64,000 nucleotides of DNA from Hyperoplus lanceolatus (GCA_026929865.2 CM049410.1:29480001-29544000); one strand, 5' to 3'. Positions 1-11,436 are shown, counted from the stretch's first letter. Numbers and translations are program-made. Notes: generated from the letters alone by a model not told the origin.

Positions 1-221
1 GTTAATTGGAGGCGTTTCTGAATGCAAATGGTCTGAGCGTGAACGAGCATGGTACTTAAGAACATGTGGGATTTATCAAGATTGATGACTTACTGGTGTG
101 CGTACGATAGGCCAGCGCACGTTTGATAAATACCGATTTTTTTGTACTTCAGCACATACTAAATTTCATTCGTAAGAGTGAATTTAGAACCTTTTCTACG
201 CACTGTTGATAAATGAGGCCC
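1..221. mobile_element. Right end of a Harbinger-like DNA element, cut by the window edge
   Basis: The terminal sequence GATAAATGAGGCCC at 208-221 is followed by CAG. The same design (terminus ending GGCCC, then a 3-bp C-A/T-G target triplet) recurs in the better preserved elements at 1408-2559, 48261-49425 and near 63133. The left end lies outside the window, so length and completeness cannot be judged. No transposase frame is visible. The assignment to Harbinger rests on the 3-bp target triplet and general terminus style. Confidence 0.4.
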
Positions 222-224
222 CAG

Positions 225-1120
225 GACACACCGGTCCGACTACCCGAAAATGGAGTTTGCCTTCAGGCAGCTCCAGTCTTCCCGTCGACTGCTTATTTTC
301 CGTACGCTCTGCGCTTGTGCGGGACGTAATGTCTTCCACAACAGCAGGCGGCGCTAATCTGAATTGTGGCCCGAAAAAATACGGAAGCCGGAAATGATGG
401 GACGGCTCTCTAGAGCATAAACATAGATAGAAATACGTATTTATATTTATGGACCATAAAGAGCACCATTTTTAGCAGAGAGTGTTGAGCATGGTGTCGA
501 GCAGTCAACAAGGGTTGATGCATGTGAGTACTCGCTGAACGAAACAAACAAACACATTAAAACAATGGCTAGCTGTTGTTAGCTGTTTGTGCTACCCGCC
601 TCACTTCCGGGCTTCACTGATTCGCTAGCCCTCCACCAATCAACTCGCTCCAACTGAAAGACTGCCTGCCGCAAAACAAGCCCGACGACCTCTACGACAG
701 CCGACGTCACTGAACACACCAAACAGATTTGTGTCCCGACCCCCTACCGACTCTACGACGGCAATTATCGGGCCGGTGTGTCCTGGCCTTTAGGCGCTAG
801 ATCTAATAATTTCCACTAAAGGTTAGGTAAAGCCAAAGTAACATTATTTTTACACTTTAATAACTTTAGAAATCGGTTCATCCTAGCCTGAGAAAAGGCA
901 GAAAAAGTGTTTTATGGTTTCACTGTCTAACCCTACATTTCACCATGTGTGACATCACGCATGGGAAAATGTAGGGTTAGGATTAACAGGACAGCTGGGC
1001 CAAGGGAAGACTGAGGGAAGACAAACCTCATTCATTATATTATAATAGAGATTTTATAATCACGGCTCCGTATGGGTGAAGTATTCCTTTAATAATTGTT
1101 TGCTGTAAGCATGTTTGTTT
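225..1120. other. No recognised gene; one short hairpin
   Basis: I see no convincing exon here. A 13-bp perfect stem (TAACCCTACATTT at 928-940 pairing with 967-979) flanks a 26-base loop and looks like a tiny palindromic repeat. The stretch around 1020-1095 (GTATGGGTG then AGTATTCCTTTAA) recurs near 11580-11640, so it is a dispersed-repeat remnant. The 63-codon frame at 206-397 has no family resemblance. Confidence 0.4.
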
Positions 1121-1141
1121 TGAGGCGAGTCACATGACAGA

Positions 1142-1152
1142 GAAAAAGAAAG
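1142..1152 (+). promoter_or_regulatory. ISRE-like motif upstream of ApoL-like copy 1
   Basis: GAAAAAGAAAG matches the interferon-stimulated response element core GAAANNGAAA. It lies about 75 bases before the end of the 5' exon of copy 1. In copy 2 the matching site reads GAGAAAAAGTCTTC and no longer fits. Interferon control is plausible for ApoL-family genes but is inferred from this one motif, which also occurs by chance. Confidence 0.3.
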
Positions 1153-1407
1153 TGTTCATCAGACAGACAGAGAGAGAGAGGAGGAATCACAACAGTTTGA
1201 GTGTTTGGCTGCTTTCACCAACAGGTAAGATACTTCTGACAATTATTTTCATTCTTTGCTTAATTTTTTTTTTGACGACCACATGATGAAACATAAAAAA
1301 TTTCCTGTGGGAAAAAACAAGAAAACAATTGAAATCCACCAGATGCGAAGAGAAGAGAATTTCCTAAATATAAATTGTTGTGCTCAATACATTTCCATAA
1401 ACGCCTG

Positions 1408-2559
1408 GGGCCGTATTCACAAAACATTTTATCTTAATCTTAGCGCTAAGAGTACTCCTAAGGAGCACTAAAAGTTCTTAGTAAGGAGTAATTTCTTAAA
1501 ACCTATTCACAAAGCTGATAAGACCAACTTTTACTAAGGAATGGGAGGGACTCCTTAGCTAAGACTAGAGGGCGGGGTTGACCCTGTTGCTATGGATGAT
1601 GTCATGTTCATACCTTCTATGCCCACAGTGATTGGCTGAGAGGGAATGAGTCCCTAAGAGTGAATTTATGATGGAAACACTGTGGGAGATATCCATAGTG
1701 TGTCGCTGTATTAAAGTAAAGAGTTTTTATATACAATGAATGACAAGTGACACTGATTTAACATGAAACCAAGATACTGCAGGGTTTCCCACACATTCTT
1801 TCACCATTAACCTACAATAGCGCCACATAGGTCTATTCATTTTAAATTTTACAATGATTTGAATCGGAAAAATATCCTCATTGAACAGCTGCACGCCATG
1901 CACTCTCACTGTATTTCTCTCAATGGCGGACTATGCAGCAATAGTCAGACAGCGACAAACCAGGAAATTCACAATTTAGAAACAACAGCCGGAAAATCGT
2001 AAAGTACATGAGGAAGGAAAAAGGCGAGACGCGCAACTATACAGTAGCGGACCTGTGGAACGGAGGAGATGCTGCGAAGCGCCACATATAGGCCTCTAGT
2101 AGGAAATTAAACCCAAACGTGACACCAACAGTAACTTTCAGTGCATCATAAACCCAAAGCAACTGGAGGAAAAGGAACTTAATAAATATTTTTTTATAAC
2201 AATATAATAAATATAAATGTGTCTATACTTTCTAAATATAGCTTTACTAAGATCATTAAACCCTTACAGCTATTAAAGGAACCTTTCATAAAGCTCACTA
2301 GCATTAAATCTCTCCAAAACACCATCAAATGGTTGTCTGTGATTTACTCTTAGTGACTTAGGAGTCCTCTCGAGGACTCCTAGCTTTTCATAGATTTAGG
2401 AGCTAGTTTTAGCGCTAAAATGCTTTGTGAATTACACTTATCTTAAAAAGTTAAAAGTCCTTAAATTAGGAGTGAAACGCCCCTTATTTTTGAGAGTTAC
2501 TCCTAAATCAGCACGTTAGGACCTACTCTTAGCCTTAAAATGTTTTGTGAATACGGCCC
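1408..2559. mobile_element. Non-autonomous Harbinger-like element
   Basis: Long terminal inverted repeats begin GGGCCGTATTCACAAAAC and end with the complement of that sequence. They are flanked by CTG (1405-1407) and CAG (2560-2562), a 3-bp C-W-G target site. Subterminal motifs of the CTTAG/CTAAG type recur on both arms. No transposase frame is present in about 1.15 kb. The paralogous region at about 6500 runs through without the element, which confirms insertion after the ApoL-like duplication. Confidence 0.8.
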
Positions 2560-2623
2560 CAGATGTATAAAGTATTTGACATATATGTAATTTACATAAT
2601 CTACATTTGTTTTTGTATTTTCG

Positions 2624-2757
2624 TGGCACAGTGGTTAGAGCGTCCCCCCTAGAGGCTCAGGCCTCGCAGGAGACCTGGGTTCAAATCTCTGCACGTCTTC
2701 CCCTCTTTGACCAATTTCAACTCTCTCCAAATCTGTCTAATAAAGATAATTTTTTTT
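2624..2757 (+). repeat. tRNA-derived SINE
   Basis: The head carries an A-box-like stretch (GTGGCACAGTGGTTAGAGCG) and a B-box (GGTTCAAATC at 2688-2697). A pyrimidine-rich body follows (CCCCTCTTTGACC, then CAACTCTCTCC), and the tail is an A/T-rich run after AATAAAGATAA. The same body occurs near 12660, 41250, 42040, 51840, 54290 and 63200, so this is a family present many times in the window. Confidence 0.75.
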
Positions 2758-3185
2758 TAAAGCCAAGAAAAACTATTTAAAAACAGCATTCTTTCCACTG
2801 ATGGTCTCGTTTGCTGTTACATGTAATTTATGATCATCAGAGGAAACATGAGACTGTTTGTCAAGAGGTTGACCAAGCAACTGAAGGCGAAGGGGATTTC
2901 CTTTGTAACCCTCGAGGAGCTGGACCGCGATAACATAATCATGGTGAGATTCTGTGTCTGAATCGCTGTTAATCCTAACAACTACAGATCACATTTTGGT
3001 TTGATTTGTATTTGTATCGTATTTACAATGATTATTGATCCTTCAGCTTCAGATTGCGGGAGAATCTGTGAGACGAGATGCTGAGTCTTCACTCCAGAAG
3101 TTGATTAATTTCCTGTCATTCAATCACTGAGAGATGAATGTTACTGCCAAAGCAATCCAAAAGATCATCGGAAACACAGAGGAAA

Positions 3186-4060
3186 CTAGTTGCAGAGTGC
3201 GCTCGTGCTAGGCTAGCGCACAGCATTGGGAGGATACTAGCCTGCTACTAAAACAGTCTTACCCACTCCACAGTACACCTGAGGCTAATGAATTATAACG
3301 ACAGACTATCGATGTAAATGTCTGTGTTGATAGAATAATTTTAGAAATAAAATCAACCTTGCATCACATGAATTATCGCATTTTGAGGGACTACTTTCTT
3401 AGCAGCAGCGGACTTTTACTTTGCTGTGTAACCGAATCACTACAGCAGAAAGTAAACAGAGCAGCGTGGGACAGAAACTGAAACTGCACTGCCACCAGTC
3501 TCCCGTCATTCTGTCCCGGTTCTCTGCTGCAGCTCCAGCGGGGGCTGTCTCTACAGACGCTCTTTCTCTTTCTGCCCTTTGAGCATCCATCTCTCTCAAT
3601 TCTTCATCAGTGTATTCCGGCTCGTACAGGTACGGTTCGTTGGATACAACAAATTCCTCATAATCGTCTTCAAAAGCAGACGTATTGCTAAGTCCCCAAA
3701 CGTGGCCATATCTTGTTTATTGCATAGGCTAATACAACTCCTTTATGCACTGTACTCTGCGTCTGTAAGACAGCAGCAGGTAAACAAACTATTATAGAGC
3801 CTGTAACCTAGGTATTAGTCCGCCGCTGCCGCAGCCTACTAGGAATAAACACCCTCAAATAAAGTCCCTCAAAATGCAATATGCGAAGTTGGTTTTATTT
3901 CTAAAATTATTCTATCAACACAGACATTTACATCGATAGTCTGGCGTTATAATTGATTGGCCTCGGGTGTACTGTGGAGTGGGTAAGACTGTTTTAGTAG
4001 CAGGCTAGGTATCCCCTCGATGCCGTGCGTTAGCTTAGCACGAGCGCACTCTGCAACTAG
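3186..4060. mobile_element. Non-autonomous DNA element with about 200-bp inverted repeats
   Basis: The left arm, from 3186 (CTAGTTGCAGAGTGCGCTCG) to about 3390, is matched in reverse by about 3862-4060. The arms are nearly 90 percent alike by eye. The central 470 bases code for nothing recognisable. The element lies between the last exon remnant and the 3' UTR of ApoL-like copy 1. The superfamily is uncertain; the ends are CTAG and a target duplication is not clear. Confidence 0.75.
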
Positions 4061-4490
4061 AAGGACTGAATTAAATGCGTTGAAAATTGTCTCCACTGAT
4101 AAAGAACACCAAGGCTAACTTGGGAATAAGGCCCTATGTCTAAAATCCTGAACTACCCCTTAAATACATCAATCTAGTTCCACTTAATACTCTCTATCAT
4201 CAGCTTGTTTCTAACACATATTACTCAAATTGCTTTACACCTGTAGCACGTTTGCTTTTGTGAGAAACGCTAAATAGTAATGTTGGCAATTTTCCAAGTA
4301 TCACTTCTTTTTACTGCTTGCAATACCATATATATCAGTTATAGGCAGCATACTTAAACTGGTAAACATTATTTAAAAACATATGCACTTGTTATAGGTT
4401 GGTTAAGCTAGTTATGCAAATTGTTGGAGGTCAGAAATTACCCCTCGTATTACCCACATCCTGTAACATGATTTATATTCTCGAGCATTA

Positions 4491-5723
4491 CAGTTTTTTT
4501 CGATTGCTAACCCACAGTGTGCACAACTGTAGCTCAATGTGCAAAACTCTAACTACAGTCTGCACTACCAGCAGTCACTGGAGCTGAGCAGTTCACTTCA
4601 CCTGCAAAACAGGTTCAGAGCAGCACACACTATGAACCAGCCTCACTGAGATAACAGACACTGTCACTCAGAACCTGCTCAGAGCAGCAAACACTATGAA
4701 CCAGCCACACTGAGATAACACACACTGTCACTCAGAACACACTCAGAGTATAAACACTAGCATCAAACCCCAATACACAAATTACAAACTTTTAATCTTT
4801 ACAGTTTGAATAATTTGAGTTATTTCACACAAATTACGTAATATTTTCTTTGATGAAAGGGTGAAATTCTTTCACATGAAATTGTTTATTTTATAACAAC
4901 CCTGTATTTTTTGGAAAACAAAAAGAAATGAAAATCAGAAGTTTGCTTCAATAGATACACATTTTGTATATTTTATTGAAAACATTTCCAAATGTAGTAT
5001 TTATCTGTGTAAATATTCTATAATTGTAATACAGAAATCTATCCTGTAATGTTGTCATTTACTGTAAGGATGCAACTCTCTGTTTGTTTGCTGGAAAATT
5101 CGTATTACAGATGCAACTTTAGATTTTTGCAGATTGGGTTGCACTCTCAACCCTGCCTCTCTCAATGAGAGACCATGATTCACAACAGGGTCTATCAGTG
5201 TAGCCCTTACTGTATTTCATCAGACATTACAGCTCTATGTCTTCCTCCAAACATCCACACTCTCACTGCCACTCTTCTCCCTCCAACAACCTGTCTTCAT
5301 TGGTCCATTTCCCAAAAAATATATATTTTTGAACTTTCCCTTTATACTGTATATGTGTTCACTAACAAGTCTAAAACAAGACATCTTATAGTAGTGTTTC
5401 AGTTGAAATTGCAATCTGCAGTGTTCTAAATGCACTAGGCATTCATTCTGTTTTGAATGTGTGGTTTACAGTTGTGGCAGCAGTGTGTTAGTGTTTGAAA
5501 AAAAGTGCTGGAAATCCACAGTGTTGTGCAGGCTGTGGTTAAGCCATGAGATAGGTGTGTAGAGTTTTGAAAATTGTGTTTAATCAATGAAAAAGGAGCT
5601 AAAAGGAGCTAGAGTTTGGTCCGAATGAACCGCTGCACTGCATACTGTTGTTAGAGTTTTGCACTTGTCGTTCCAGTTGTGCCCACTGTGAAAAGTGGGC
5701 ACATTAGCGATCGAAAAAAACTG
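4491..5723. mobile_element. Tc1/mariner-type element with TA target duplication
   Basis: The termini are CAGTTTTTTTCGATTGCTAA and its near complement (TTAGCGATCGAAAAAAACTG form at the right end), flanked by TA at 4489-4490 and 5724-5725. The uninterrupted sequence GAGCATTAATCAAG survives in ApoL-like copy 2 at about 8388, giving a direct empty-site proof. The interior has a duplicated stretch of about 70 bp (around 4610-4740) and short broken frames near 5175-5435 that may be transposase remnants, but no intact transposase. Confidence 0.8.
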
Positions 5724-6204
5724 TAATCAAGATGAGATGAGGGTGGAAGGAAGAATTAAGAGACTAAATCTAGTGCATCAGCATTTAGCTTTAGTTGGTC
5801 CCTCAAGAACGAGAATGAATTGTTACTGACATTGTATATTTTGTATCACTTTTGAATTTTAAATAAAAGAGGTCTCGAAAGAGGCTCATAAAACCAGGAA
5901 AGAGTTTTGACTTTTATCAGAGATTCTGGAGAGCGCTTGTTGAGAATTTTGGGATTTTTCAAAAATAAAAGGACTGGCTCAAAATATGAACAAATCTATT
6001 TAAACTACATAATACTAATGTAAAATTTGAACAATTTTTAAGTTTTATTACATGTTGTTACTAAATCCACCCTGAATCAACCCTTCAACTGGAATCAGGA
6101 TAATCCAGATTTTTAGCATCAAATGTATCCTGATCTCCACCTTAGGGTTTAGGATAGGTAGGATAATAATAGGTAATCGTCAAGAGTTAATTATTAGAAA
6201 TTAT

Positions 6205-6301
6205 ATGACTAAGAGAAAAAGTCTTCAGTGTGTTCAATCAGTCAGACAGACAGAGAGGAGGAAACACAACAGGTTGACTGTTTAACTGCTTTCACCAACA
6301 G
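6205..6301 (+). other. 5' non-coding exon of ApoL-like copy 2
   Basis: The sequence ending TTTCACCAACAG, followed by the donor GTAAGATAC at 6302, is conserved in copy 1 (end near 1225) and in reverse orientation before the other ApoL-like gene (22811 and upstream). Three conserved copies of the same exon-donor unit support it as a real first exon. The transcription start is not visible, so the left border is approximate. Confidence 0.6.
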
Positions 6302-7301
6302 GTAAGATACTTCTTAACCTTATTTTCATTCTTTGCTTAATTTTTATTTTTTTTTGCCGACCACACGATAAAATATAAGGTAATAGAAATGTTCCCAAGC
6401 ATAAAAAAGAACCAAAACAATTGAAATCTTGATGGAGTGAGGAGAATTTGTTTGTTTCTTAAATATTAATTACTGTGCTTAATACATTTCTGTAAACGCC
6501 CGACGCATCTAGTTTTTGACATATATGCAATTTCTATAATCTGCCTTATACCTGCCAATTTCTTTTCTTGTTAAAATGTCCAATGAACATTTAAGTTTGA
6601 AAAATAATTTTCTGCTTCATTCTTTGACGTGTCAGGCTTTAAAGGACAGAAACATTCATGTGCTTTCTCTGTGGTTTAACTTGTAACTTTATATTATCGA
6701 GTTAAATGAATAAAAACGCATTTTATCTCCAGTATAAGTAGTACTCAGCAGCTCTGCTCTTTAGACAATGATCACTTCTACGTCACTCAGTCTGTGGAAT
6801 GTAGTCCTTCCTGTCAGGGTGTACCGGTGCCACCCACACAGTGGCACACGCAAAAATCATACGCAGAATTATTATTTTATGGGCTATTGTTGTCTAATTA
6901 CAATATTATCCTAAACTATTTTTATACTCCACCCCAAAACTAGCAACACTATCTTCTCAACACCCTCTCCATTAATGCAAAGGACACTGTGGTGTTTGTT
7001 TTGTTTGTTTTGTTGCTCTTTCTGAAGTCGATTATATTTATTTAGTTTTTCTTTGTGTTGAGGATGTGGATAGCTGTTCATGCCCCACACTGAAAGGGTC
7101 TGGACCTCTTCTGTGTTTGTCATTTCTTCTTCTCTGTGTGTGCCACTGAGCGTGTTATCTCCATCAGGGTGGAGCCAGGGTCTGTGGTACCAGGTTCTGA
7201 ATCCTTAAAGGGTTTAACATTTTCAGGGTGAGAGATCATTATTAGAAATGGCGACATGGCTCAAAACTCAAAAACTCAAAAATAATAATTTTTTGTTTCA
7301 G

Positions 7302-8095
7302 ACCTGATCCCACTGCATCATGGCCCCTTCTGACTCGATGATGATATTAATGTTATCCTTGACGGAGCAGAGAGACAGCTATGCAAAGCAGATGGAGTAT
7401 CTGGCCAGGGAGAGGGAGTCTCTCAAAGAGAACTGTAAGAGCGCAACAGAGAATGGCCTCTTAGTTTCGCTCGTTGGACTTTTGTTTGTGCTTCTGCTCA
7501 TCTTGACTACTATGTTCACCGAAGGAAGATATGCTCCTTTACTAGGGGTGGTAGCAGTGTTTGCAGGTGTAGCTCTCGGTGTCGCTCTCACTGCTAATAC
7601 CATTCAGGGAATCTCATCCAGCAGCAACTTGAACATTGCAGAGAAGATAGAAAAGGAGAGCAACAAGATTGCGAAAAAAATCCAGAGGTTGACCGAGCAA
7701 CTGAAGGCAGGGAAGGACGAGTTTTCCTTCCCTTACTCAGATTAACTGGACAACGATATCAACATCAAAGTAAGGTTCTGTAACTGAATTGTTATGATTA
7801 CTCTCCTTACAACTATAGATCACAATTCTGTGTTGCTGATTTTTATTTTCGTTGAGTCTGATCTTATTGAAAATTAATATTGATCCTTTATCTTCAGGTT
7901 GCCAGAGAAGCGGTTCGACAAACTGCTGAGGAGGAGTCTTTATTCAAGGAGTTTGTTGAGCTCCCAAAAGATTTCAACACGAAAAATCTTCTGCCTAAAG
8001 CCATTCAATCACTGATAGATTTGTTTAACAACATCCAAAGCACCACTGGGACAGTGAGGGACCAGTTAGAAGCCAACAATCAAGTTCCTCAATAG
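7302..8095 (+). CDS. Apolipoprotein-L-like protein, tandem copy 2 (in-frame stop at an exon end)
   Basis: The coding exon follows a TTTGTTTCAG acceptor; the ATG is at 7320. Residues 1-141 show a coiled N-terminus, two hydrophobic segments (about 46-65 and 71-91) and a basic coiled tail (IEKESNKIAKKIQRLTEQLK). This is the amphipathic-plus-hairpin layout of ApoL proteins, which insert into intracellular membranes or bind lipid. The first exon would run to 7769 (donor GTAAGG) and join in frame to an exon at 7898-8095 (66 codons, acceptor TCTTCAG), but a TAA at 7743-7745 lies nine codons before the splice site. It therefore encodes either a truncated 141-residue protein or a recent pseudogene. 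The homologous gene at 19290-21489 is much longer. An AATAAA sits at 8512. Family call moderately sure; functionality unsure. Confidence 0.6.
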
Positions 8096-8511
8096 AATCC
8101 TCTTCATCTCTATCATCAGTTTGTTTCTAACATATTACTCAAGATGCTTCACAGCTGTTTTTTTTATGTCTGTAGTAGTTTGCTTTTGTTAGAAACGCTG
8201 AAAAGTAATGTCTGCAATTTTCCATGTAGAGTATCACTTCTTTTTACTGCTTGCATAACCATACAGTATGTATCTGTTATAGCATACTTAAACTGGTGAA
8301 CGTTATTTAATCACATATGCACTTGCTATAGGTAGGTTTAACTATTTATGCAAATTGATGGAGGTCAGAACATGATTTATATTCTCGAGCATTAATCAAG
8401 ATGAGGGTTAAAGGAAGAATTTAGAGACTAAATCTAGTGCATCAGAATATCGCTATAGTTGGTCCCTGAAGACCGAGAAAGAATTGTAAATGAATTGTTC
8501 AATTCGACTTT

Positions 8512-8517
8512 AATAAA
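8512..8517 (+). terminator. Poly(A) signal of ApoL-like copy 2
   Basis: AATAAA lies 417 bases after the last stop. The equivalent signal in copy 1 is at 5862-5867, at the same place in the aligned 3' UTR. Confidence 0.6.
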
Positions 8518-8524
8518 ATGATTC

Positions 8525-10020
8525 TTAAAATAGGCTCATGAAATGTAACTTTATTTTAACAGGGACAATGTACAAAGGAAACATTCACCTTGCTTAGAGC
8601 AAGAGGAGAGATGCATTGTACCAGGTTTTAGCAAATTAATATTTTCCACCTGTTTTAGTCCCTGGGCAAGTAAGAAATATAAATACCACAAAATATGAAA
8701 TCAGAGAAGAGAATTTGAGAACTAACACAACCAGCAGGGCCTTTAAGAAGGGGAAGGGTGAGCATCAACAGCATTTGTATATAACAGAAAAGAAGATTAG
8801 GCAAGTGCATGAACTGACTATTTCCGCATAAGTAAATCCCGCTCCTGGGTAGTTTAATAGAGTTTTGATATAAACTAAGGTAGTGGCTGGATTATCGGGG
8901 ATACGTGTGGGCCATGCCATGTGTGCCGCCTACTATCACAAGTTTACCAAGTGTCGCTCTAACCACTATCTTAGGTTTGGTGACGACCACTGATCTTAGG
9001 GTTGGTGGTTGGATATCCACATAAAAATGTTGATTCTCTTTCTACCCATGAAGCATGGTAGATGTTATTCGGTTCACTTATTGGGTCCGGTTTGCTTTCA
9101 CACCTTAGATGACAAATCAACAGCATTCACTTAAAGGGATTTTTCCCTTTTATTGAAACAATATAAAATGTCATTATCGTCATATGATCCGTGGACTTGT
9201 GCAGTTATTAATAGAATCACAAATTCAATGAGCTGCTGTAATATGGTACTCAACCACCAGATGGGAGCAGGGAGCAGTCTGTTAGATTCAAACAGGCATT
9301 GAATATGTGCTGTGGGCACACTGGCCCTCACCTACTAACAGTTTTCACGCACAATTCCAGGATTTATCAATATTTTCTTAACTGAATTTGTTAGCACTCA
9401 GAGAACAAATGTAGCACTAACTCAGACCATGCTACACACAAATAATAAAGGTTTGACCGTTTAAGAACATTTAAAGACACACCTTTTAGGAAAATACATA
9501 GCATCTCACACCCCCTTCCATTCCATAAACTAGAACTATCCTGGTGTTTCTATTCCTCCATACACTAAGCTGAACGGTGAAAGTCCAGTGGTGGTCACAG
9601 TAACCTGCACATGAATGAGTTAAATAACATAACCGTTTTGTTTATTCAATACAAAAGCACCTGTTCTATATGAAGAGACCGTAGATATATTCTTTCTGTT
9701 ATTTTTGTTGCTATCAAAATTATTTTTCAGGGGGGTAGGAGGTTCTGCCCCCCACAAGACAATGATAGGGGAAACACTGGTATTGGCACAATGTTTGACA
9801 TTCCACCATCTAAGCTCCTTTGTGTATCTGTTAGATTTTCCTTTATGACGTTTTCTTTGTGACAACCTGCTACTCATAAACAAATGCGCCTGTTTGGATG
9901 AATAAAGTTGTTTGTGAATTATAACTTGAAAAAGTCCTGAAGTCCAGACCAAACAAGATTTGTGTGAAAGCGCCCGAAGGCTGAGCCAAACTGTACTTTT
10001 CCCACATTACATACTGTCTG
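8525..10020. other. Intergenic stretch without recognised gene
   Basis: The segment at 8535-8660 (AACAGGGACAATG and following) reads like an old interspersed repeat. The rest is AT-rich unique-looking sequence. The minus-strand frame 9620-9952 shows no family features. Confidence 0.4.
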
Positions 10021-10032
10021 ATAACTTGGTTT

Positions 10033-10035
<3 letters not shown>

Positions 10036-10084
<49 letters not shown>
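10036..10084. repeat. (CA)n microsatellite
   Basis: An uninterrupted CA run of about 49 bases. Confidence 0.9.
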
Positions 10085-10087
<3 letters not shown>

Positions 10088-10422
10088 CAAACCACTAGAA
10101 TCAGAATACAAACAAACCCTTTTAAACATTAGATAAGAAACTTTTCAAATGTCATCACTGCCATTTCGTGAAAAAGTGAAAACTGCTCACCTTGGAAAGA
10201 CCTCATCAAGTTAAGAATAAATGAATAAAACCCATATTACAAACACATTAAAAATAATTTGTAAATAAAAATACTATAAAGAGTAAATGATTGAATAAAG
10301 CCCATATTCCCGAACACATTACAAATAATTAGTGTTATCTTCAGAAGTTGTCTTTGAAGGTAATATTCTTTGAGATTATTTGAGGGATATTATTTTAAAA
10401 CTATAATGAGTGTTAATATCTG

Positions 10423-10497
10423 TTGTGTGTGTGTATGTGTGTGTATCTGTCTGTCTGTCTGTCCCTCTGTCTGTCTGTCTGACTGTCTGTCTGTCCC

Positions 10498-10550
<53 letters not shown>

Positions 10551-10552
10551 TG
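10423..10552. repeat. Compound GT / (TCTG)n repeat
   Basis: A short GT tract changes into (CTGT)n with a few CCCTCTGT interruptions. The frames through it only encode repeat peptide. Confidence 0.85.
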
Positions 10553-10667
10553 TTACTGGTTGTGACCCATGCACTTTCTATCCATGTCTTATTTGTTTCA
10601 TAGCTTGCAACTTCTATTAACTTTTGCTCAGAAGCTTATTACACACAGATATATAAACCAATGTCGC

Positions 10668-10671
10668 ACAC

Positions 10672-10702
<31 letters not shown>

Positions 10703-10720
10703 CACACACACACACACACA
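10668..10720. repeat. (CAGA)n/(CA)n compound microsatellite
   Basis: CAGA units are followed by a CA tract. This motif is complementary in type to the TCTG array at 10445-10550, about 115 bases away. Confidence 0.8.
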
Positions 10721-11436
10721 GATGCACAATTTAAATGTCCAGTTTCTGTACGTGTCTGTCCCAGGATGTATTGTCTGTGATAAACTGGTAATCCCATTAA
10801 GACCGAGACTTAATATTGCAATGTAGTACTATTAAATAAAACATTTAATATTTGTCATGTGCAATCATATGTTTATCATTGAATCTTTTTTTGTACTTTT
10901 ACTATTCCACTAACCTGGCCAGGTACTACAAGTCGATAAAAGCAATTTTCTAAAAACCTTCTGTGAGAACATTTTAAATAAAAGACCATGACAAATCGGA
11001 AAACAATAAATGAACACTTCAAAAGGAAAAACGTAATCTGACCTGATATAAAAAGAGTCATGTTCAGAGCAATAAAGAAATCCCAGTAATAAAACCACAC
11101 ATTAAAGTTCCCTCTGAGGCCAGCTGAAAAGGTATTTGAATAACTGACAGCAGCCTACTGTCCGCAGAACAGTCCTGCAGATAAGTGAGCTACTGTTGGA
11201 TAAATACACAAAGACAGAGCGATACTAACGTTCAGAGGCCGCCTTAATGTTTGAACAAACGGCTGTAATATGGTATCTACAAGAGGTGAACAAAGAGTTA
11301 TGGTTCATCATAGTAACGACTCTACAATGGCTGCAAAGGAAAACGTTTGATGTTGACTTAAGGAGGCTCAGGTTGATTAGCATTCAGCCAAGGAGACAAG
11401 GTAAAGGTTCAGGTGTAGGTCAGTGTGAGGAGAGAG

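Larger units (their letters stand above)
1121..5867 (+). pseudogene. ApoL-like gene, tandem copy 1, decayed
   Basis: This is a broken paralogue of the gene at 6205-8517. Matching parts, in order, are: a 5' non-coding exon ending CACCAACAG with donor GTAAGATAC at about 1225; a stump of the coding exon at about 2840-2943 that keeps the 'KRLTKQLKAKG'-type end and then a GTGAG donor; a short last exon from 3053 (acceptor CTTCAG) ending in a stop near 3130; 3' UTR homology at 4180-4490 and 5724-5867; and an AATAAA at 5862-5867. The first roughly 350 bases of the coding exon are missing, including the start codon and hydrophobic hairpin, and three transposons interrupt the copy. It cannot encode the ApoL-like protein. 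Confidence in homology is high because exon borders and flanks align with copy 2. Confidence 0.8.

Noticed and set aside
206-397. 63-codon frame as a small gene
   Set aside because: It starts inside a transposon terminus and has no recognisable features or splice context.
2624-2700. A functional tRNA gene
   Set aside because: A- and B-box motifs are present, but the cloverleaf cannot be closed and the SINE body and A-rich tail follow.
5175-5435. Small genes on both strands inside the TA-flanked element
   Set aside because: Both are short and sit within the transposon; at best decayed transposase pieces.
10036-10720. CRISPR-like arrays among the regular repeats
   Set aside because: The units are simple di- and tetranucleotides without unique spacers, and the genome is eukaryotic.
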